This document shows positions 50,677 through 57,627 of a stretch of DNA of 64,000 nucleotides, in pieces. The notes under the pieces are model-generated. The model was not told the origin of the DNA and searched no databases. It saw only the letters and a list, made by a program, of their open reading frames with translations. This DNA is from Dehalococcoidia bacterium UBA1222. Lineage in GTDB: Bacteria > Chloroflexota > Dehalococcoidia > Dehalococcoidales > UBA1222. The position numbers and the translations under genes were made by a program. Position 1 is the first letter of the stretch; each line of letters begins with the position of its first letter. The stretch covers positions 25,547-89,546 of the forward strand of contig DBXC01000002.1 in NCBI GenBank assembly GCA_002309415.1. Reading direction: 5' to 3'.

Positions 50677-52003
50677 AAATGCTACACCAATCTTGCATAT
50701 GATTTGATAGCGTTGAATAATATTCTATGTATCCACTTTTTAAATCATCCTTCAGCGTCCTAAAATTCTTACTTTCAACATCATTCCATTCATCAACTTT
50801 AGAGGACATAAAATGAATGGCAGCACTTAATGAAGCATCCGTCGTTGGACGATTTCGTTTTATTCCATTCCGTAAAGTGTAGTCACTTGATTCGTTATAT
50901 CGGAGGAAGTTGTCAATATTTTTTCCAATAATCTTGCGGCACTGTGTACATGAACAAATATTCTGATAAAAGTCTTCACTTGCAACAGCCTTATCTATTG
51001 AAAAGTAGCCTTTATTTTTAAGAATCGTTGTAACCTCTGAAAGAGGCAGTCGAGAATGTAATGGTGGGAAATAGTATTTATTTACGGGCAATCCACCACC
51101 TACCGGAGTTACCGATCTAGTTTCTCCATATCCGACGGATTGTGCAACACCATACATCCTGTATGGTAAATCCTTATTGCAAAGAATTATAGAATCATAT
51201 CCACCATATGCCATAATTGGTTTAATCCCCAATTCAGTTAATGCAAAGAGAATGCATTTAAACTGTTCTTGCTGTTTTTTAGTCGCATCAAAAAGGTTAA
51301 AGTCATCTACCCAAATAAAGGCATAATCTACGAGGACGTTTGCGTATTTTTCCCTGATTATATTCGAAAAAGTGCAACTGTCAAGAATTTTCTTGTCAAT
51401 AACAATTTGAATTCCTGTTTTATACTCATCTTTATTCAATGATATGAACTTCTGTGTACATAAAACATTCAAGTCCATCCAATCATTGATTTCATTTTCT
51501 GAATAAGATGACTTAATCATAAAATAAGGAGCAATAGCAACGGAGGGAATTGGACCAATTTTGGCATATTTTAAATACTTGTCATATTCCTTATTGTTGA
51601 TATAAGTATCGACATAGCAAGTTTCAAATGAATACACATTTTCAGCCAATTCATCAACTGACCCTCTTATATCACTAGGTGATAAATTACCTCTTTTTGA
51701 GTAAAACTTATCTTTTAACGTAGATGGCAACAGAGAGAGGTACTGATCAACCGATTTTTTTACCGAAATCGCTCCTTGTTTATTCGTAGCTTGTACATCA
51801 CTAATATCTTGCTGATAAATATGTGTTTGAGGATCAATAATATATTGATTCTTATGTACGGCAACCAAGTCTGCAACAGCACTTTTACTATAAGCAACAA
51901 TAGTTGCATTAAAAATAACAGCTGAAAAGTTGTCTTTAAATGTGATTAATACTTTTTTATCAGTCCCTGTGTTATATCTTAACAGTTTTAAATTTTCACT
52001 CAT
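50669..52003 (-). CDS. TGT-superfamily-like protein in SIR2 operon
   Basis: 444 residues, no close named family. The C-terminal CSCTQC (C350, C352, C355) has the C-x-C-x2-C spacing of the zinc site of tRNA-guanine transglycosylases. The body alternates beta/alpha like a TIM barrel (FIWVDDFNLFDATKKQQEQ, then LGIKPIMAYGGYDSII, then the glycine-rich VTPVGGGLP). The N-terminal IIDPQTHIYQ (55-64) resembles the DPxT segment I associate with DpdA-like TGT homologs. It overlaps its neighbours by 8 nt on each side. A base-exchange or nucleic-acid-recognition role is a hypothesis. Fold comparison would decide. Confidence 0.5.
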   Translation of the reverse strand: MSENLKLLRYNTGTDKKVLITFKDNFSAVIFNATIVAYSKSAVADLVAVHKNQYIIDPQTHIYQQDISDVQATNKQGAISVKKSVDQYLSLLPSTLKDKFYSKRGNLSPSDIRGSVDELAENVYSFETCYVDTYINNKEYDKYLKYAKIGPIPSVAIAPYFMIKSSYSENEINDWMDLNVLCTQKFISLNKDEYKTGIQIVIDKKILDSCTFSNIIREKYANVLVDYAFIWVDDFNLFDATKKQQEQFKCILFALTELGIKPIMAYGGYDSIILCNKDLPYRMYGVAQSVGYGETRSVTPVGGGLPVNKYYFPPLHSRLPLSEVTTILKNKGYFSIDKAVASEDFYQNICSCTQCRKIIGKNIDNFLRYNESSDYTLRNGIKRNRPTTDASLSAAIHFMSSKVDEWNDVESKNFRTLKDDLKSGYIEYYSTLSNHMQDWCSIYE

Positions 52004-52433
52004 CGTTATTACTCCGTCTTTGATTATTTATGTAATTGATTATTTGCTTCTTTTGCGCTTTCCAGATATTATTCGCTTCCTTTGGATAACATTCCTTAAT
52101 GAAAGCATTATTATTCGATTCCCACGTAATCAATCCTATTCCGATCTCAGAACACTTGCTTTTGATATTGAATAAGCATTTTTCAGTTTTGGGTTTTGGC
52201 AAACACAGTATCAAATAATCAAAACATGTAGATACTGCAACAAGTTGATTAATCGCTCGTTTCCAATCTTTTATTTTAAATTCAATAGCAGTTATTTTCC
52301 TCAGATGAGTATCAAGTTCAACGAGATCTACCGATCTAGAAAAAACCGGGATTTCCTTGAAATTATTCTTTTTCCCCTGTTTCAACCGATACTGACAATA
52401 ATTATCACGCAATAAATCCTCAGTACTATTCAT
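51996..52433 (-). CDS. Small PD-(D/E)XK nuclease-like protein
   Basis: 145 residues. SVDLVELDTHLRKITAIEFK (34-53) followed by DWKRAINQLVAV gives D36, E51-x-K53 and Q63, the pattern of a PD-(D/E)XK active site with the trailing Gln. I use the ATG at 52433, which has GAGG nine nt upstream and overlaps the preceding gene's end by 8 nt (ATGAATAG). A five-residue longer start is possible. Probable nuclease, or nuclease-fold recognition subunit, of the operon. Confidence 0.65.
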   Translation of the reverse strand: MNSTEDLLRDNYCQYRLKQGKKNNFKEIPVFSRSVDLVELDTHLRKITAIEFKIKDWKRAINQLVAVSTCFDYLILCLPKPKTEKCLFNIKSKCSEIGIGLITWESNNNAFIKECYPKEANNIWKAQKKQIINYINNQRRSNNDE

Positions 52434-52995
52434 CGTCCAGTACCTCATTTTTTATCAACGATTTTGTTGTGTAATCTGGATATTTCGAATATACATATTT
52501 CAATAATTGTTTAGGATTAATTGAAGTAATTTTTTTCTTAAACATTTCCAATAGTGATTTCTGTTCATCGTTTACATTTGGTAAAATTCTATCAACAACA
52601 TAGTTTTCACCCATCTTTATAAGCGTGTACTTGTAGTATTTACCATCAGCTTTCAGTACAAATCCTTTGTTTGTCATTTCATCTACAAAATACAATTCCT
52701 CTAGATCATCGACTTCTACCATTTCTTCTGTGGCATTTAAGTCTGTTACTTGAATAAACTTGATACCCTTAAACAGCTCAATTTGCTCATATACATCCTT
52801 TGAAAAAGGACCATAATTATAAGCAATGAACTCTGGCAACTTATCGGATTTAAGACCTTTCTCACTCAACATGGGGGCAATCTCCATATTGAACAAAAAC
52901 ATCATCTTTTCTAATCTAATTGCGCCTAAAATTGGTTCTTTATCATTTAGATATAACAGCAATAAAAGGAAATCTGCGCCATTTAGTTTTGCCAT
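52426..52995 (-). CDS. YwgA/Panacea-like protein, first gene of SIR2 operon
   Basis: 189 residues. ADFLLLLLYLNDKEPILGAIRLEKMMFLFN and AYNYGPFSKDVYEQIELFK match the YwgA/DUF4065 (Panacea)-type helical fold, whose members serve as toxin-neutralising or phage-protein-sensing modules. GGAGAG lies upstream of the ATG. It likely acts as regulator, antitoxin or sensor of the four-gene unit. This assignment is by pattern only. Confidence 0.6.
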   Translation of the reverse strand: MAKLNGADFLLLLLYLNDKEPILGAIRLEKMMFLFNMEIAPMLSEKGLKSDKLPEFIAYNYGPFSKDVYEQIELFKGIKFIQVTDLNATEEMVEVDDLEELYFVDEMTNKGFVLKADGKYYKYTLIKMGENYVVDRILPNVNDEQKSLLEMFKKKITSINPKQLLKYVYSKYPDYTTKSLIKNEVLDDE

Positions 52996-53354
52996 ATGAT
53001 TCTCTCCATATATAGAAATTATCGTTTGAATATCTGACTCTTTACAAATGTATCATACAATCCAAGCAAATTATGATTAGATTTTATATTTCTTATTTTA
53101 TCGGAAGCCAATACAATACGATATCAAAAACAAGATCACCAGTACATACAGAATGGGTACAGCGTACACCAATGGTATACGCATCAACCGCTTTCTATTG
53201 GTATTATCGTATTAAATACAAAGTACACAAACAAACCATATAAAACTGAATAAAAGGTGATGAAATCCGACAAGAAGACAACAATAAAACGATGTATCTT
53301 TTTTCTTTTTGTTTCAAATCATGAGACAACAATTCTTTAAGGTAGGAGGATTAC
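52996..53354. other. AT-rich divergent promoter region
   Basis: 359 nt between the SIR2 operon (minus) and the nuclease-like gene (plus). Very AT-rich, no frame of note. It must hold both promoters, but no box stands out clearly. A segment near 53140-53190 has several GTAC/GTATAC tetranucleotides and loosely inverted CCAAT/ATTGG pairs. Confidence 0.4.
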
Positions 53355-54431
53355 ATGTTACCTGTAGCCAGCATATTCGGAAACCTAATCACCGAAAACG
53401 ATCTATGTAGGCTAAGAAGTGTTATCGGCAACGCATACGACCTACATCCTCTTCTATATATTTTATCCGATAACGAAATAAATGATTCAGATTACTATCA
53501 TGCCTCAACCCAGACTAATACAATCCAAGCAATAAAAGAAATAACCAATGCAAATAATTCTTTTCTAGTAAGAAATAAAAAAAGAATACTATCCAAAGAT
53601 AGATCCGAATCGTCCGGAGTGTTAGGAGAAATACGATGCTTTGGGTTATTACTCACGTTATTTGGTAAAGATAAGGTTGAGTCCGTTAAAAGGAGCATAA
53701 ACAAAACAAATGACTTTAAAGTTGTTTGTGATGGGACAGAAATAATGATCGAAGTCAACACACCACAAATGGGGGATGCCGTATTTCAAGCAATGAGCAA
53801 AAAAAAGCCAGAAAACCAAAATCGTAACAGAATAGATATATCAGAATTTGCTTATAATCCGTTCGGTAATAAGCATAATTCTGGTACATTACCTTCCACA
53901 ATTTATAAGCTTAGTGACATAAAGAAGGATGCGGAACAGTTTAGCACTTCAATTTCATCAGTTCTTTGGGTGGATTTGCAAGATGATAATGTTAATTACA
54001 TTGCAAACAGGCTTGAAATCAATGGGCCAGTTTACATTGACGAAACGAGTGATTCATTTTATTCAAACGAGATATGGTATTCGTTGTATGCAGAAGAAAA
54101 TGATCCTATTTTTACAGGCGAAAAAAAAGCACCCTGTGAAGATGTCGCAAAGGAACTAAAACGAATGTTATTTGCAGGCAGGTTTTTCAATAGCAACTCA
54201 GCAAAATTTGCGGCAGTTGTATTCTACGGTCCCAAAACAATTGCTCTCTATGAAAACACAAATGCAGCTAAACCGCTTCATCAAGGTTTCGTAAAAAAAC
54301 TCTCTGATGATTCAAGATTCAATCATACAGCGTCTAGAACAAATGACGACAGCATAAATATTATAGAAAAGATCAAAAAGGATAAATTGCTTTTGGAGTC
54401 CTTGAGCAAAGGGATATTTAGTTCATTTTGA
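53355..54431 (+). CDS. Putative nuclease-fold protein of the defense island
   Basis: 358 residues, not recognised as a named family. VLGEIRCFGLLLTLFGKDKV then NDFKVVCDGTEIMIEVNTPQ looks like a restriction-endonuclease core: helix Glu, then Asp, then E-V-N in place of E-x-K. The missing Lys may mean a variant active site. It starts at an ideal AGGAGG-ATTAC-ATG. Base composition is as AT-rich as the neighbouring SIR2 operon. It stands alone, followed by a transposase remnant. Confidence 0.6.
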   Translation: MLPVASIFGNLITENDLCRLRSVIGNAYDLHPLLYILSDNEINDSDYYHASTQTNTIQAIKEITNANNSFLVRNKKRILSKDRSESSGVLGEIRCFGLLLTLFGKDKVESVKRSINKTNDFKVVCDGTEIMIEVNTPQMGDAVFQAMSKKKPENQNRNRIDISEFAYNPFGNKHNSGTLPSTIYKLSDIKKDAEQFSTSISSVLWVDLQDDNVNYIANRLEINGPVYIDETSDSFYSNEIWYSLYAEENDPIFTGEKKAPCEDVAKELKRMLFAGRFFNSNSAKFAAVVFYGPKTIALYENTNAAKPLHQGFVKKLSDDSRFNHTASRTNDDSINIIEKIKKDKLLLESLSKGIFSSF

Positions 54432-54613
54432 TGAAATATCTTCTGATTTGGCTGTCACACCACCAGTGTTTAATTATAATTGCGTTATATTCCCGCGTTG
54501 TTAGATGATAAAACATATGCAACAGAAACAGGAAAAAGAAGAGGGGCCAGTGATACCACAGTCCAAACCACAAACTAATGGAATGGATAAACTCTCCTAA
54601 GAATGCTATAAAC

Positions 54614-54945
54614 AAAGAGGTGCATTACCGTCATAGACTGTGCGAGTACACATTGAAGCATGGCGTAACCCAGACAGCAAAGAAGTATCAGACATATCGG
54701 CAGTTCATTTACAGTCAGCTAAAAAAACTGACGGAACAGCAAGTAGTCCGACATTAGAATCAAGAAGCCCCACCGCAATCCCAATGTTCATACATAAATC
54801 GGCAATAAAGCTGCTAAGAGGATGGCTCAAGAGGAACGGAAAATATGGTCTTACTGAAATATATGTGAGGTACCGTAGCAAAGGATACAAAAGGAGCTTC
54901 GAAAGCATGTACCGACAGACCAGAAAGCATGCCTTCAAAAGACAG
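54614..54945 (+). pseudogene. Broken N-terminal part of an IS481/IS3-type transposase
   Basis: No start codon. One frame reads HYRHRLCEYTLKHGVTQT and AKKYQTYRQFIYSQLKKL (the HTH region of this transposase class) up to a stop near 54758. Shifting frame, homologous sequence goes on as PTAIPMFIHKSAIKLLRGWL, KYGLTEIYVRYRSKGYKRSF and ESMYRQTRK to about 54945. The DDE catalytic part is gone. A frameshifted, 3'-truncated relic. Confidence 0.7.
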
Positions 54946-54951
54946 GAAAAA

Positions 54952-55302
54952 CTATACCATCCGCCCCAACCTCTTCGCCATCTCGACATAGCATCCAGCG
55001 ACCGTGTCCCTGCCCCATACCCGTTTCAATTCTTCGTCAGCCTCTTCATCGAAAGGCATATCGAGCATATGGGCAAGATGTTCATCTTCGGTATGATTTA
55101 AAGGACAATCAAGCGCAAGACAATGGGTACCGGCGCTGCACACTCCATCATAAATCGTGACGTGCCTGATCAATTTTTGGCGCAGGTCATCTTCCTCGAA
55201 AGAAAGATGTCTGACCAGATTCGAATATGAACAGAGGCATACATATACAGTGTGATCTCCAAGAGAAACAGCAGACCATTCGGTTGGATAACGTTCTGCC
55301 AT
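54952..55302 (-). CDS. Small protein downstream of the hydroxylase-2-paired gene
   Basis: 116 residues, unknown. Several His/Cys (TIYDGVCSAGTHCLALDCPLNHTEDEHLAHML) could bind a metal. The start overlaps or follows the 434-residue gene by a few bases. A GTG at 55311 overlaps its stop, but the ATG at 55302 has GAGGTGA before it. Likely co-translated with that gene. No counterpart is seen next to hydroxylase 1. Confidence 0.6.
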   Translation of the reverse strand: MAERYPTEWSAVSLGDHTVYVCLCSYSNLVRHLSFEEDDLRQKLIRHVTIYDGVCSAGTHCLALDCPLNHTEDEHLAHMLDMPFDEEADEELKRVWGRDTVAGCYVEMAKRLGRMV

Positions 55303-55307
55303 ATGTA

Positions 55308-56612
55308 TCACCTCAAACGGAGTGCATCAGGTACTATGAACGCCTTAGCAATATTACGAATAGGTTCAGGATCGAAACCGCAATGCAAGCATTCAAAATC
55401 GAGCGGATCATCAGCCGCATCAGAACGGAATGGAGTCGGCGGAACAAAAATGACCTTTTTGGGAATCTTGCCAAGATACTCAGCGACATCATTGGCATTA
55501 AGTGAGATACGTTCAGGGATATCATCTCCGACATAGAACAGAATATCCGGCAGCCAGTGGCCGTCATGATCTGAGACAGCCACAACATCCCCCATAGAAT
55601 GCGATTTATAGATCAAAACCGGTTGATTAAGAAGATATGGTGCCGCCTTACCATAGAGTATACGCTCACGCTCGGTCACCAGATCGGCAAACTGTTCCTG
55701 AGGGATATCATTGAAGGTCTGTATTCCATAGAATGAATCATGTTCTGCGGAATAGCCCACGATATTGCAGAACGAGACGACAAATGGAATCACCGGATGG
55801 ACCATATCGATCTCGTCATTCTCGATGGGTTTAGGGACATTTTCCTTATTGAATTTGACCATGCCGGACTGCTTTAGATATTCCTTGCCCTCCTCGCGGT
55901 TGGATGAAATGGTATAGAACTGACTGACTCTCATCTCAGATAGGAAGATCATCGTCACCCATTTCCGGTAGGAAGCATCAAAAGCTCTTTTGGTCTTCGA
56001 TTGGATATCATGGATGGCAGTGTTCTTAAATCCTTCGATATCCAGTTCACCATTCATAAGGTCCCAAAATGGTTCATCAATGACGCTCTTAAGGAATCTG
56101 GCAGGATCATGCGTAAGCATGAATTCATCTATATCGATATAGAGTCTTTCAGCCTTGTAACCTTTTCCGATTGATTTGTACATCACTCTCATGACAGGAG
56201 TCGATCCGCGTTTAGGATCAAGTGTCGTCTTTTCGATGTGATTCTCAAGAGTCGTAATATCGTGGAGATTATTGGAGAGAAACTCAAGATCCACAAGATT
56301 CTTGTTGAAACGCTTACGGAGCTTCCCCCAGGAGCCGCGGTCATAATAAGAGAAGGAATGATGGAGAGGTTTCCGGGAAGAAGGAATGCAGGAAAAGGTG
56401 ATCTTTTCTTCTTCCGGGATAAAGACTTCCTGGAAACGGGCCAGAAAGTCGATAAGGTCAGAGCATTCCTCATCGAGGAATGTCTCGAGGATCGAATCGA
56501 CCATCTCATAGAAATGAGTGCGTAACTCTTTAGGTACTTCCAGGTAAGGGGTAATACTTATTTCATGCTCGTCGATATATCTTCTTAGTCCGTGATACTC
56601 GTCTTTCCACAT
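55308..56612 (-). CDS. Unknown protein paired with molybdenum hydroxylase 2
   Basis: 434 residues, soluble, no known domain. Related to the 407-residue protein at 34070-35293 by THDPARFLKSV (168-178), the following helix pair ending ASYRKWVTMIFLSEM, and GHWLPDILFYVGDDI (351-365). The C-terminal LDFECLHCGFDP adds two Cys absent from the other copy. Encoded divergently from hydroxylase operon 2, as its relative is from operon 1. AGGAG precedes the ATG. Confidence 0.75.
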   Translation of the reverse strand: MWKDEYHGLRRYIDEHEISITPYLEVPKELRTHFYEMVDSILETFLDEECSDLIDFLARFQEVFIPEEEKITFSCIPSSRKPLHHSFSYYDRGSWGKLRKRFNKNLVDLEFLSNNLHDITTLENHIEKTTLDPKRGSTPVMRVMYKSIGKGYKAERLYIDIDEFMLTHDPARFLKSVIDEPFWDLMNGELDIEGFKNTAIHDIQSKTKRAFDASYRKWVTMIFLSEMRVSQFYTISSNREEGKEYLKQSGMVKFNKENVPKPIENDEIDMVHPVIPFVVSFCNIVGYSAEHDSFYGIQTFNDIPQEQFADLVTERERILYGKAAPYLLNQPVLIYKSHSMGDVVAVSDHDGHWLPDILFYVGDDIPERISLNANDVAEYLGKIPKKVIFVPPTPFRSDAADDPLDFECLHCGFDPEPIRNIAKAFIVPDALRLR

Positions 56613-56726
56613 CTTTAAGATTTCTCCTTTCGAAAGACCTGAAAGTCGATCAGATACACTCTGTCACGTTAATTAAATATCAGTGATAAAGAGAAAATAA
56701 ACGGACTTTCAGCCTTTTTTGCAAAC

Positions 56727-56755
56727 CTTAACGATTTCTTAATCTCTTCTTATCA
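56727..56755. promoter_or_regulatory. Three 11-bp-phased repeats upstream of hydroxylase operon 2
   Basis: CTTAACG (56727), CTTAATC (56738) and CTTATCA (56749) are spaced exactly 11 bp apart, the arrangement bound by OmpR/PhoB-type response regulators. A fourth CTTAATT at 56792 lies near the -35. An OmpR-type regulator is encoded at the other end of the operon (61127). Confidence 0.5.
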
Positions 56756-56807
56756 CTTTTTTTATAAGTGAAGCTCTGTCTGAAATCTTTTCTTAATTAT
56801 CGTTTTC

Positions 56808-56813
56808 TACAAT
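56808..56813 (+). promoter_or_regulatory. -10 box of hydroxylase operon 2
   Basis: TACAAT with only a weak -35 (ATCTTT at 56785-56790), 98 nt before the first gene. A poor -35 with upstream repeats fits activator-dependent transcription. Confidence 0.4.
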
Positions 56814-56911
56814 GCTTTCAAGTCATTTTTGAGGCATGAAAGGAGGGTTTAACGGATAGAAACACAAAACCAATCGTCTTTCATCAAACAATCTATTAAG
56901 GAAAAAAAGGA

Positions 56912-57625
56912 ATGACAGAGAAAAAGAATAAAAAGAAGAGACCGGGTGAGATTTCGCGAAGAGAATTTCTGATCGATGCCGGTATCGTGCTTGGAAGCAC
57001 GGCGGCAGTAGGCACAGCAGCTCTCGCCTCATCCTGTGGCGGCAAGACAGAGACTGTCACATCGACCGTCACGAAAGACGGTCCTTCCAAGACCGTCACA
57101 ACTACTGTTACCGATGTGGTCGAAAAACTTGTCCCGTTATCCTGCACTGAAGACGGTCAGTGGGTCGTAGACTTCAAAGTCAACGGCAAACGATTCGTCG
57201 AAATCGTAGAACCTAATGAAACACTGCACCATCTGCTGCACGAGAAGCTGGGATTCAAGTCCATCAAGACCTTCTGCAGCCGAGGCGGCTGCGGATCCTG
57301 CAGCGTATTGATCGACGGACGGCCTATCCTCTCCTGCATGACTTTTGCTTCATCCGTACATGGCAAAGAGATCTGGACAGCAGAAGGAATCGCTACTGAG
57401 ATGCCGGCATTGATCGATGCATATGTCGACAACGAATGTATGCAGTGCGGATACTGCACTCCCGGTTTCATCGTAACGGCCGCAGCATTACTCAAACGCA
57501 ACAGTGATCCGACCACCGATGAGATCCGAGAAGCCCTGGCAGGAAACCTCTGCCGATGCGGCACCTATCCTGTCCACATCCCAGCTGTAAAAGAAGCTGC
57601 CAAAGCCCTTAAAGGAGGCCGATAA
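56912..57625 (+). CDS. Molybdenum hydroxylase 2, [2Fe-2S] subunit with Tat signal
   Basis: 237 residues. Tat signal ISRREFLIDAG, hydrophobic core to ALASSC (C42, a weaker lipobox than in hydroxylase 1), Thr-rich spacer (TVTSTVTKDGPSKTVTTTVT). [2Fe-2S] ligands C122, C127, C130, C142 and C179, C182, C214, C216 (GNLCRCGTY). The C2H2-like insert of hydroxylase 1 is absent. First gene of an FeS-Mo-FAD operon, 2 nt before the Mo subunit. Confidence 0.9.
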   Translation: MTEKKNKKKRPGEISRREFLIDAGIVLGSTAAVGTAALASSCGGKTETVTSTVTKDGPSKTVTTTVTDVVEKLVPLSCTEDGQWVVDFKVNGKRFVEIVEPNETLHHLLHEKLGFKSIKTFCSRGGCGSCSVLIDGRPILSCMTFASSVHGKEIWTAEGIATEMPALIDAYVDNECMQCGYCTPGFIVTAAALLKRNSDPTTDEIREALAGNLCRCGTYPVHIPAVKEAAKALKGGR

Positions 57626-57627
57626 TA

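Noticed and set aside
53100..53230. CRISPR-like short repeats in the AT-rich gap
   Set aside because: GTAC/GTATAC words recur, but without constant repeat length or spacer spacing. No array anywhere in the window.
54418..54615. 65-codon minus-strand hydrophobic frame
   Set aside because: Overlaps the end of the nuclease-like gene, lacks a ribosome binding site. Hydrophobicity is probably due to T-rich composition.
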